From: Acidipropionibacterium timonense
GTDB lineage: Bacteria > Actinomycetota > Actinomycetes > Propionibacteriales > Propionibacteriaceae
Assembly: GCF_900605005.1 (NCBI RefSeq)
Contig: NZ_LR027558.1
Span: forward strand, 1,718,134-1,782,133
Length of the DNA: 64,000 nt
Reading direction: 5' to 3'
Every line of letters starts with the position of its first letter. Position 1 is the first letter of the stretch. Positions 45,752 to 55,598 of the stretch are shown one piece after another. The position numbers and the translations under genes were made by a program. The notes below the pieces were generated by a model. It ran no database searches, had not been told where the DNA came from, and saw only the letters and a list, made by a program, of their open reading frames with translations.

Positions 45752-48601
45752 ATGGCAGCCACGAGCATCCTTCTCGACGACTTCCGGGCCCAGCTGCGTC
45801 ACCTCGACCCCGGTGCCCTGACGTGCCTCGACGACTCGACCCTGGCTCGCGCGCTGTACTCCTCCGACGCGTCGATCTACCGCGTCGTGCCGCTGGCGGT
45901 GGCCCATCCCCGGTCGGTCGAGGAACTCCAGGGTCTCGTCACGGCGGCCGGCCAGGTCGGGCTGCCGATCACCGGGCGGGGTGCGGGGACGAGTTGCGCC
46001 GGCAATGCGGTCGGCGAGGGGCTCGTCATCGACCTGGCACGTCACCTCACCGGTCTCGAGGTGGACGCCGATTCCGGGACCGCCATCGTCGATCCCGGCG
46101 TCGTCCAGGAGTCCCTGCAACAGGCGGCCAGGCCCCATGGACTGCGCTTCGGACCCGACCCGTCGACGTCGACCCGCTGCACCATCGGCGGGATGATCGG
46201 CAACAACGCCTGCGGCCCGCGAGCCCTAGGATACGGTCGCACCGGCGACAACCTCGTCGAGCTCGACCTCCTCACCGCCGACGGGTCGACCCTGCACCTC
46301 GGCAAGGGTGTGACGTCCCCAGCCGACCCACGTCCGGAGCGACTTCGCGAGCTCGTGGCGGGCCATCTGGGAGTCATCCGCACCGAGTTCGGCACGTTCT
46401 CCCGTCAGGTCTCGGGCTACTCGATGGAACACCTGCTGCCCGAGCGGGGCTTCGACTTGGCCTCCTTCATCGCCGGCACCGAGGGCACCCTCGGCCTGGT
46501 GACGCGGGCGCGGGTGCGCCTGGTCGCCGACCCGCCGCACGGGGTGACGGTCGCCCTGGGCTACCCGACCATGGCCGAGGCCGCCGACGCCGTCACCGCC
46601 CTGCTGCCCTACCACCCGGTGGCCTGCGAGGGCTTCGGACGGCGCATCGTCGACGTCGTCTCCCGGGCCGGACGCCCGGTGCCCGACCTGCCCCGCGGTG
46701 GGGGGTGGATGTTCGTCGAGCTGCGCGGGGACGACGCCGCCGAGGTGGCGTCCCGGGGCAGGACCATGGTCGCCGCCGCCGGGGCCCTGGAGGGTCGCGT
46801 CGTCACCGATCCCGCCGAGGCGGCAGCACTGTGGCGCATCCGCGCCGACGGGGCCGGCCTGGCCGGGGTGAGTCTCGACGAGCCGGCCTGGGCCGGCTGG
46901 GAGGACGCCGCGGTCCCTGCCGCCGGGCTCGGCGCCTATCTGCGCGACTTCGAGGCCCTGCTCGCCGAGCACGACCTGCACGGCCTGCCGTACGGTCACT
47001 TCGGGGAGGGCTGCGTCCACTGTCGCATCGACTACCCGCTGGCCGACGAGGACGGGCCGGCGCGGTACCGGGCCTTCGTCGAGGATGCCGCCCGGCTGGT
47101 GGCCCGGCACGGTGGGTCGATGTCCGGGGAGCACGGCGACGGGCGAGCCCGGTCGGCCCTCCTGCCGGCCATGTACTCCCCCGAGGCGCTGGCGCTCCTC
47201 GGGCAGGTCAAGGGCATCCTCGACCCGGACAACCTCCTCAACCCGGGGGTGCTCGTCGATCCCCGGCCGGTCGAGGCCGACATCCGCGTCCATGCGGCAC
47301 GGCACAGCCCGCTGACGGTGTCCCACCCCGAGTTCGCGGCGGCCGTCCACCAGTGCACCGGGGTGGGCAAGTGCGTCGCCGAGAACTCCTCGTCCGGCGG
47401 TGTCATGTGCCCCTCCTACCAGGCCTCCCACGACGAGAAGGACTCGACCCGGGGCCGGGCGAAGGTGCTCCAGGAGATGGTCAACGGCACCCTGGTGCAC
47501 GGATGGGACTCCCCCGAGGTCGCCCGCGCCCTCGACCTGTGCATGGCCTGCAAGGGGTGTTCCCGTGACTGCCCGACCGGCATCGACATGGCGACCTATC
47601 GCTCGACGGTCCTCGACCAGCGGTACCGCGGCCGCCTCCGCCCACGGTCGCACTGGACGATGGGCCAGCTGCCCCGCTGGGAGCGCCTGCTCGACGCCGT
47701 GCCTGGTCTGCCACGGCTGGCCAACGCGATCCTGTCGGTTCCGGGCATCACCCACGCGGCCCGGTGGGTGGCCGGGGTCGACCAGCGCCGTGGGCTGCCG
47801 CGGTTCCGGTCGGCGGCGCGGCGGTCCCTCGACGACGCCCACTCCACGACGAGCGCCGAGGCGGCGCGTGCCGGGCGGGGTGCCGCGGGCGCCCGGCACG
47901 GACGGGTCGTCATCTGGGTCGACTCCTTCTCCGACATGCTCGAGGGCTGCGACCTCGGCGCCGTCGTCGCCGTCCTGGCCGACGCCGGCTACCGGCCCGA
48001 GGTGCTCACCGACGACGCCTGCTGCGGCCTGACGTGGATCACCACCGGCCAGCTCGACGGGGCGAGGGCACGGTTGCGCGCCGCCCTCGACGTCCTGGCC
48101 CCGCTGGCCGAGGCCGGGGTGCCGGTCGTCGGCCTGGAGCCCTCGTGCACGACGGTGTGGCGTTCCGACGCCCTCGACCTCGTCGGCGACGACCCCCGCA
48201 CGGCCCTCGTGGCACGCACCGTCCACACCCTGGCCGAGATGCTCGAGGCCGCGGGGTGGCGACCACCGTCCCTGGCCGGTCACGTCGTCGTCGCTCAGCC
48301 GCACTGCCATCACGCCTCGGTGCTCGGATTCGGGCCGGACCGACGTCTGCTCGAGGCCTCCGGAGCACAGGTGCGGACCGTCGGCGGATGCTGCGGGTAC
48401 GCCGGCAACTTCGGCGTCGAGCGGGGCCACTACGAGTTCTCGGTCGCGGTGGCCGAGCACGACCTCCTGCCGGCCATCGAGGACGCCGGGCCGGGCGCGA
48501 TCGTCGTCGCCGACGGCTTCTCCTGCCGGCGTCAGACCTCCGAGCTGGCCGGCCGGCGGGCACTCACCCTCGCCGAGCTCTTCGCCTCCCATCTGGGCTG
48601 A
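45752..48601 (+). CDS. FAD-linked oxidase fused to Fe-S domain (D-lactate/glycolate dehydrogenase-like)
   Basis: The protein has 949 residues in three parts. Residues about 30 to 270 are an FAD_binding_4 domain (ITGRGAGTSCAGNAVGEG, CTIGGMIGNNACG). The FAD-oxidase C-terminal domain ends near 520 (GSMSGEHGDGRARSAL). A [4Fe-4S] module follows (CTGVGKCV, then CMACKGCSRDCPTG), and finally two CCG domains (DACCGLTW and GGCCGYAG). Fused proteins of this type oxidise D-lactate or other 2-hydroxy acids and pass electrons to quinones. The gene is preceded closely by marR and may be regulated by it. Propionic bacteria use lactate heavily, which fits. Confidence 0.85.
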   Translation: MAATSILLDDFRAQLRHLDPGALTCLDDSTLARALYSSDASIYRVVPLAVAHPRSVEELQGLVTAAGQVGLPITGRGAGTSCAGNAVGEGLVIDLARHLTGLEVDADSGTAIVDPGVVQESLQQAARPHGLRFGPDPSTSTRCTIGGMIGNNACGPRALGYGRTGDNLVELDLLTADGSTLHLGKGVTSPADPRPERLRELVAGHLGVIRTEFGTFSRQVSGYSMEHLLPERGFDLASFIAGTEGTLGLVTRARVRLVADPPHGVTVALGYPTMAEAADAVTALLPYHPVACEGFGRRIVDVVSRAGRPVPDLPRGGGWMFVELRGDDAAEVASRGRTMVAAAGALEGRVVTDPAEAAALWRIRADGAGLAGVSLDEPAWAGWEDAAVPAAGLGAYLRDFEALLAEHDLHGLPYGHFGEGCVHCRIDYPLADEDGPARYRAFVEDAARLVARHGGSMSGEHGDGRARSALLPAMYSPEALALLGQVKGILDPDNLLNPGVLVDPRPVEADIRVHAARHSPLTVSHPEFAAAVHQCTGVGKCVAENSSSGGVMCPSYQASHDEKDSTRGRAKVLQEMVNGTLVHGWDSPEVARALDLCMACKGCSRDCPTGIDMATYRSTVLDQRYRGRLRPRSHWTMGQLPRWERLLDAVPGLPRLANAILSVPGITHAARWVAGVDQRRGLPRFRSAARRSLDDAHSTTSAEAARAGRGAAGARHGRVVIWVDSFSDMLEGCDLGAVVAVLADAGYRPEVLTDDACCGLTWITTGQLDGARARLRAALDVLAPLAEAGVPVVGLEPSCTTVWRSDALDLVGDDPRTALVARTVHTLAEMLEAAGWRPPSLAGHVVVAQPHCHHASVLGFGPDRRLLEASGAQVRTVGGCCGYAGNFGVERGHYEFSVAVAEHDLLPAIEDAGPGAIVVADGFSCRRQTSELAGRRALTLAELFASHLG

Positions 48602-48782
48602 GGTGAAACGCTCCGATGGCGTGGCGAGCACTGGGGTGAAGGGAACCTGAGACCGAATGTCCCGGGTCACCTCGGGATCCTGCTGTAGGACAGCGGACAA
48701 GCCGCTGAAGGCCTCGGCACCGAGCGCGGACATCGGGCCCAGCTCCGGGCTGACCGGACATGCATGTGGCACTGTGGGGGTC

Positions 48783-49109
48783 ATGCGAGCAATCACCGTG
48801 AAATGGGACGTCAAGCCCGAGTACGCCGACTCCTTCCTCGACCTCACCCGTGACTTCACCCTGGCCTGTCGGGCCGAGCCGGGATGCCTGTGGTTCGAGT
48901 GGTCGAAGTCGGTCGAGGAGCCGAACGTCTTCGTCCTCCTCGAGGCCTACCGCGACGAGCAGGCCTGCATCGACCATGTCCAGTCCGAACACTTCAAGGA
49001 GGCCATGGCCACCCAGGGCCGGTACGCCGCGACCCGACCGAAGATCGTCTCGGTCGAGGCCGATCAGGACGGATGGAACGAGCTGGGCGAGATCCACATG
49101 GACGACTGA
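48783..49109 (+). CDS. Antibiotic biosynthesis monooxygenase-like (ABM) protein
   Basis: The protein has 108 residues and one ferredoxin-like dimeric barrel domain: KWDVKPEYADSFLDLT, ACRAEPGCLWFEWSKS, NVFVLLEAYRDEQACIDHVQSEHF. Members of the family include small monooxygenases such as quinol oxidases and putative heme or antibiotic modifying enzymes; most have no known substrate. It is a single gene, ending at a strong hairpin shared with ettA. Confidence 0.85.
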   Translation: MRAITVKWDVKPEYADSFLDLTRDFTLACRAEPGCLWFEWSKSVEEPNVFVLLEAYRDEQACIDHVQSEHFKEAMATQGRYAATRPKIVSVEADQDGWNELGEIHMDD

Positions 49110-49127
49110 CGGGGACCGCCGGGACGC

Positions 49128-49171
49128 ATGAGCGGCCGACCACGGGACACGGTCCGGGGTCGGCCGCTCAT
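49128..49171. terminator. Bidirectional terminator between ABM gene and ettA
   Basis: A perfect 14-bp stem (ATGAGCGGCCGACC at 49128-49141; complement at 49158-49171) with a 16-base loop lies between the two convergent stops (49109 and 49200). Confidence 0.8.
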
Positions 49172-49199
49172 CGGGTTCCGGGCCCGAGGGTGATGGCCC

Positions 49200-50885
<1,686 letters not shown>

Positions 50886-51104
50886 CGGCACTCTCCTCCT
50901 GTGTGTGGACCGGCCTGCTGTGGGTGGACCGGATGATGACTGCACGGCGGGCGAACCGGCCCCCGGGCAGGACGTGGACGGTCGCCGGGCGACCGTGGGC
51001 CAGTATGCCAGCCGCACCGGTCGCGGACCACCGCGCGGCGCAGGCCCCGGTCACCCGAGGGCGAACCCGTCCACGTCCTCCCTTCGCCGGGGCACGGCGC
51101 CCCG

Positions 51105-51230
51105 GGCGACGCTCACGCCACGGCGCCTCGGGCGACGCTCATGCGACAGCACCCCCCGGGCGACGCTCACGCCACAGCACCCTGCAGGCGACGCTCACGC
51201 GACAGCACCCTGCAGGCGACGCTCACGCGT
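51105..51230 (+). repeat. 28-bp tandem repeat, five copies, over the 3' end of the ssb gene
   Basis: The word GGCGACGCTCA starts at 51105, 51131, 51159, 51187 and 51215 (periods 26, 28, 28, 28). The middle of the unit (ACGC.ACAGCACCCTGCA) is well conserved in the copies nearest the gene and drifts in the outer ones. The last copy contains the ssb stop codon (TCA at 51223-51225 on the plus strand), so the other copies are duplications of the gene end downstream of it. No spacers, so not a CRISPR array. Confidence 0.85.
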
Positions 51231-51741
51231 CGACGAGCACCTCACCGGTCACCGGGTCGACCCGCTCCCCGTCGACCGTCAGCTCACCGGGGTCCTCCTC
51301 GGGAGAGCTCGGGCTCGACGGCGTCCCGGACCCACCACCGAGTTCCCAGGGCGAGACCGCCTCCGAGGAACCCGTTGCCCCGGTCTCTCCCCGCGGGGAA
51401 CGGGTGAACGAGCTGCTCCCCCGCGACAGGTCGTGCCCCACTGCCGAGGCGATGACGACGAGGGACTCCCGCTCACGCTCCTCGGCGTCCACCCAGACCT
51501 TGGTGCGCAGCCGACCGGAGACGACAACCGGGTCACCTTTGCGCAGACTCGCGGCGCAGTTGCGGGCCAGCCGCCCGGAGGTGCGCACCGACAGCCACGT
51601 GGTACGTCCGTCGACCCAGGTGTCGTTGACGAGTCGACGCGGGGTGTGGGCGACCCGGAACCGGGCGCCGGCCCAGTCCTCGCCCTCGTTGAACTCGACC
51701 TCGGTGCCGAGATTGCCGGTGAATGAGACATTGGCGTCCAT
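51223..51741 (-). CDS. ssb: Single-stranded DNA-binding protein (SSB paralogue)
   Basis: The protein has 172 residues from the ATG at 51741 (GGAG upstream). The OB-fold of about 110 residues is visible (SFTGNLGTEVEF, GARFRVAHTPR, TWLSVRTSGRLARNCAASLRKGDPVVVSGRLRTKVWVD). The acidic tip DDDIPF found in canonical SSBs is missing: the protein ends VTGEVLVDA. The rest is a Ser/Gly/Pro-rich linker. Together with its position outside a ribosomal or dnaB operon, this suggests a second, divergent SSB (as SsbB in other Actinobacteria) for recombination or competence-like functions. Its stop lies in a 28-bp tandem repeat. Confidence 0.85.
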   Translation of the reverse strand: MDANVSFTGNLGTEVEFNEGEDWAGARFRVAHTPRRLVNDTWVDGRTTWLSVRTSGRLARNCAASLRKGDPVVVSGRLRTKVWVDAEERERESLVVIASAVGHDLSRGSSSFTRSPRGETGATGSSEAVSPWELGGGSGTPSSPSSPEEDPGELTVDGERVDPVTGEVLVDA

Positions 51742-51856
51742 GTGAGCTCCTTCCACTCACCCACAGTTATCGGGGCGTTCGCCGGAATCCGGCATCCGAT
51801 CCCCGATCTGTGGACAACGGACGAGATCGCCGTCCAGGCCCCTGTGGACAATCGGC

Positions 51857-53467
51857 TCAGACCCGACGCAGCACCTCGACCGCCTCGTGGTGACGAGCCA
51901 ACTCGTCCTCGACCGGGTCGAGCACCGCCCGACCGGCCACCTCGTCGACGACGTCGGTGAGGATCCGCCGAGCCCTCGCACCCTTGACCCGGGCCGCCAT
52001 CTCGACGAGCAGCCGACCGACCAGCCCGAGGACGAGACCCACCGCTGCTCCCCCGACCGCCAGGATCGTCGGCAGCGGCAGACGATGCCAGTGGACCGAC
52101 GGGATCGGCGGCAGCTGGAGATAGGCAAGGACGACGTCGACCCCGAGCCAGCCGAGCCCGGCGACCATGACGGCCAGCACCAGCCACTGGAGCACCCGCC
52201 ACGGCGTCCACCACCACGTGCCCCGCGACATGCCCAGGTCGGCCCCGGAGATCGCCTCGTCGACCTCGTCGGCCAGGGACTCACGGTGCGACAACGAGGC
52301 CCGACGGACGGCGTCGGCCCACCCCCGTGGCAGCCCGATCGCGGCGTCGTCGGCGATCTGACGCAGCGCCGAGTCGACCTTCGCCCCGGCCACCCCGGAC
52401 CGTGCCGGAAGCCCGGTGCGCTGCACCTGGGTCGGCTCGATGGCTCCCTGACGACGCGACCTGGCCGGCAGATCGAGGTGGAGCCGGCGCAACGGATCGG
52501 GACGCAGCCGTGAGATCCACGAGACGACCGGCCACCCGGTCGCCAAATGGCCCCGATGCCGCGTCGCCCCGACGACAGCCTGCGTGACGACGTCGACCCC
52601 GCCGGCCGTGCACAGCGCCGCGGTGAGCCGATCAGCGGCCCGCGTCGACACCCGATCGGTACCGTGGTCGCCGACGAGCGGGCGCAGTCTGTCCGCGGTC
52701 GCCGTGACGTCCGCACCCAACCGACTCGTCAGGGCCTTCTTCGACGACACCGCCTTGGCGAGCACGGACCGCAGCTCGTCGACCCCCTCCCCGGAGATCG
52801 CCGAGGTGGCCATGATCCGCGCCTTGCGCAGCCCCTCGGCGTCGAGCAGACGGCGCAGGTCGGCCAGGCACTGGCGGCGCTGCGCGTCATCGAGTCGGTC
52901 GACCTGGTTGAGGACGACGGTCATGACCTCACAGTGGGTCGCCAGCGGCCGCAGGTAGCCGTCATGGAGTGCGGCGTCGGCGTACTTCTGCGGATCGACG
53001 ACCCACACGAACATGTCGACGAGCTCGACGAGCCGGTCGACCTCGAGCCGGTGCGCCACCTCGGTCGAGTCGTGGTCGGGAAGGTCGAGCAGGACCAGCC
53101 CGTCGAGCTGTCCGTTCGGGTCGAGCCGGTGACGTCGGGGCACGGCGAGCCAGTCGAGCAGGTCGGCCGGCACCTCCCGGCCCCAGCACGCGGCCATGGC
53201 GCGCGAGGTCGTCGGGCGGGTGACCCCGGGCTCGGCCAACCTCGCTGCGGCCAAGGCGTTGAAGAGGCTCGACTTGCCCGATCCGGTCGCCCCCGCCAGG
53301 GCGACCACCGTGTGCTCGCCGGACAAGGACAGCCGCGCATCGGCCCGCTCCACGACAGCGCGCGCGTCGACGACGACGTCCTCGTCGACCCGACCCTCCG
53401 AGAGGTCGACGACCTCACCGAGGGATCGAACCCGCTCGGGCAGCGGCGCCCGGCCGCGGGCCATCAC
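51857..53467 (-). CDS. GTPase of a dynamin-like pair, with two C-terminal membrane helices
   Basis: The protein has 536 residues, with a GTPase domain having P-loop GATGSGKSSL, switch DLPDHDSTE and NQVDRL (G4). The C-terminal region carries two transmembrane segments near 420 to 480 (WLVLAVMVAGLGWLGVDVVLA, TILAVGGAAVGLVLGLVG). It starts with ATGATG at 53467, overlapping the stop of its partner as ATGA. Pairs of this type in Actinobacteria are dynamin-like proteins that work together in membrane remodelling, for example DynA and DynB of Streptomyces sporulation septa. Confidence 0.8.
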   Translation of the reverse strand: MMARGRAPLPERVRSLGEVVDLSEGRVDEDVVVDARAVVERADARLSLSGEHTVVALAGATGSGKSSLFNALAAARLAEPGVTRPTTSRAMAACWGREVPADLLDWLAVPRRHRLDPNGQLDGLVLLDLPDHDSTEVAHRLEVDRLVELVDMFVWVVDPQKYADAALHDGYLRPLATHCEVMTVVLNQVDRLDDAQRRQCLADLRRLLDAEGLRKARIMATSAISGEGVDELRSVLAKAVSSKKALTSRLGADVTATADRLRPLVGDHGTDRVSTRAADRLTAALCTAGGVDVVTQAVVGATRHRGHLATGWPVVSWISRLRPDPLRRLHLDLPARSRRQGAIEPTQVQRTGLPARSGVAGAKVDSALRQIADDAAIGLPRGWADAVRRASLSHRESLADEVDEAISGADLGMSRGTWWWTPWRVLQWLVLAVMVAGLGWLGVDVVLAYLQLPPIPSVHWHRLPLPTILAVGGAAVGLVLGLVGRLLVEMAARVKGARARRILTDVVDEVAGRAVLDPVEDELARHHEAVEVLRRV

Positions 53468-55434
53468 CGCTCCCCCCGTCCGTCGGGTTCGCTCGTCGGG
53501 GAGACAGCGGGCTCGACGACCTCCGCGTCGAGCACCTCACCGACCTCGTCCGGTCCGGGACGCAGCGTCGCGCGCACGACCCGACCCGGGTCCTCACCCC
53601 TGGTGGCGACCAGATCGTCGACGCTGAGCCCGTCGGTGGAGCTCCGTCCTCCCGCGGGGCCCTGCGACAGCGCTCCACGTCGGGGCGCCGCACCGTCGAG
53701 CTCATCGACCTCCTCACGCACCCCGCCGGCCCGATGGGCCGTACCGCTGCGAGCCCGGTCGATCCGCTCCGCCCGGCCACGCAGGTCGTCGGCGAGCTTC
53801 TCGTCGACGTGCAGCCCGGCGAGGACCTCCTCGAACCGCGCCAGTTCCTGGTCCATGAGGCCGGCCACCCGCACGTCGAGGGACTCCTTGGCCCGCTTGG
53901 CCAGGGATCGGACCGCGTCGTCCCCGAAGATGGCCTCGAGCAGCCGTTGGGCGACGATGGCCGACCCGCCCGCGATGCCGGCCTCCGCCCCGGACAGCCC
54001 ACCGGTGTGCACGAAGACGACGACCATGAGGGCCACCGAGACGCCGTTGACGCCCAGCGCCATGAACCGAGCCCTCGCACGCTTGTCCATGCCCTCCCCG
54101 GCGACGAGCTCCATGACGTCGCCCTGCCAGTCGCGGATGACCTTGGCGACATCAGCGGGGAAGGAGACGTCGACCCGGCCGAGCCTGGCCCCGGTGAGCT
54201 CGAGCACGGCCCGACCTGCCGGGGTCGCCTGCCACGCCGCCTCGGCGCGCTCGGCGGCGGCGTCGGCCTCGGAACGGATGAGCGCCTCGAGGCCCGACTC
54301 GACGGCGACGGTGACCTTCTCGGCCTCCGGAGGGGACCCCTTGAAGGCTCCGACGATCCGGTCACGCAACCACGAGATGCGGGCCTCCATGGCACGCATG
54401 AACTCGCCGGTGCCGACGAACTCGTGCCAGCGCGCCAGCACCTCTCCGCGCAGCAGGGTGCCGTCGGCCGACTGGACCGACACCTGGCGGGTCGCCTCGG
54501 CGAAGCTGGCGGCGGCGTCGGACCTCAGGCTGGCCAGGGCCTCGACCTGGTCGTCGATCCCCCGGGCGACATAGGGCACCCGCTCACAGATCGACCCGAC
54601 CGCCCCGTCGAGGGTCTGCAGCACGACTCCGCGGCGTCGACCCTGGTCAGCGGCCAGATGGACCAGGTACGACCGCACCGGGGCGACCGCCTGGTCGGGC
54701 AACAGGCCCGACTCGTCTGTCGTCGTCTCAGGGACGGCGAAGAGGGGCGAGTCAGCCAGACCACGGTCGCTCATGAGGCGGCCGAGATGGGCCGGGACCT
54801 GGGCCATGGCAGCAGGTGGCACCCGGTCGCACACGACGGCGACGGCGGCGCGACGGTCGGCGGCCTCCCGCAGGAAGTCCCAGGGCACGGCGTCGGCATA
54901 GCGTGCCGCCGAGGTGACGAAGAGCCACAGATCAGCGGCCTGGAGGAGCTGGGCGGCCAGCTCGCGGTTGGTACGCACCACCGAGTCGATGTCGGGGGCG
55001 TCGAGCAGGGCCAGGCCACGGGGAAGGGAGGGTTCGGGGACGAGCTGCACCGAGGCCGAGTCGGACGACGCGACGTGGGTGCGGGTGAGCCCGGGAAGGA
55101 TCCGGTCGTCGGTGAACCAGTGCGCGTCCTGCGGATGATGGACGAGGACCGGGGACACCGTCGTCGGTCGGATGACGCCCGGCCGGGAGACGACGCGTCG
55201 CAATAGGGAGTTGACGAGGGTTGACTTGCCGGCCCCCGTGGACCCTCCGACGACCGTGAGCAGCGGGGCGTCGATGGTCTCCAGACGCGGCAGGACGTAG
55301 TCGTCGAGCTGAGTGCGAATCCGCTCGGCGAGATCCTCACGCGTCCGGGAGTCGGGCAGGGTGACCGGCATGTGGACGTCGACGAGATCATCACGCAGTC
55401 CCGTCAGCTCGGCGAGGAGATCCTCGGTGCCCAT
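53464..55434 (-). CDS. Dynamin-like GTPase, first of a coupled pair
   Basis: The protein has 656 residues. The GTPase domain (residues about 45 to 210) has P-loop GGSTGAGKSTLVNSLL, DAPDIDSV and CDRVPP in place of the usual NKxD. A long helical stalk (about 280 to 420) is followed by a hydrophobic hairpin (ALGVNGVSVALMVVVFVHTGG, near 455) and a second helical region. It overlaps the second GTPase by ATGA, so they are made in fixed ratio. The C-terminal 90 residues are disordered and acidic. A role in division-site or stress membrane fusion is inferred from the family. Confidence 0.8.
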   Translation of the reverse strand: MGTEDLLAELTGLRDDLVDVHMPVTLPDSRTREDLAERIRTQLDDYVLPRLETIDAPLLTVVGGSTGAGKSTLVNSLLRRVVSRPGVIRPTTVSPVLVHHPQDAHWFTDDRILPGLTRTHVASSDSASVQLVPEPSLPRGLALLDAPDIDSVVRTNRELAAQLLQAADLWLFVTSAARYADAVPWDFLREAADRRAAVAVVCDRVPPAAMAQVPAHLGRLMSDRGLADSPLFAVPETTTDESGLLPDQAVAPVRSYLVHLAADQGRRRGVVLQTLDGAVGSICERVPYVARGIDDQVEALASLRSDAAASFAEATRQVSVQSADGTLLRGEVLARWHEFVGTGEFMRAMEARISWLRDRIVGAFKGSPPEAEKVTVAVESGLEALIRSEADAAAERAEAAWQATPAGRAVLELTGARLGRVDVSFPADVAKVIRDWQGDVMELVAGEGMDKRARARFMALGVNGVSVALMVVVFVHTGGLSGAEAGIAGGSAIVAQRLLEAIFGDDAVRSLAKRAKESLDVRVAGLMDQELARFEEVLAGLHVDEKLADDLRGRAERIDRARSGTAHRAGGVREEVDELDGAAPRRGALSQGPAGGRSSTDGLSVDDLVATRGEDPGRVVRATLRPGPDEVGEVLDAEVVEPAVSPTSEPDGRGER

Positions 55435-55557
55435 GGCTGGTCCTTCCTCCCGCGTCCCACACCCGGTCGTTGCGACAGGCTATCGAAACCGGTGCCGCAG
55501 GACCGGGATTCCACGTGCGGCGCACCCGGGGTCGCAGCCCGCACGAGCCTGCCGTGG

Positions 55558-55598
55558 CGCGGCATCGATCAGGGGCGCGGCGTCCATCAGGGGCGCGG
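55558..55598 (-). repeat. 18-bp duplication over the 3' end of the PrsW-like gene
   Basis: Two copies of an 18-bp unit (55558-55575, 55576-55593; 16 of 18 identical) plus a short third partial copy. The second copy holds the stop codon of the PrsW gene (TCA at 55587-55589); the first repeats it downstream. 18 is a multiple of three, so the extra copy preserves frame. Confidence 0.55.

Noticed and set aside
46226-48859. 877-residue minus-strand ORF over the FAD/Fe-S oxidase
   Set aside because: Shadow frame; the sense protein shows FAD and cysteine-cluster motifs.
51105-51230. CRISPR array
   Set aside because: The 28-bp units are directly adjacent without unique spacers, and no cas gene is present.
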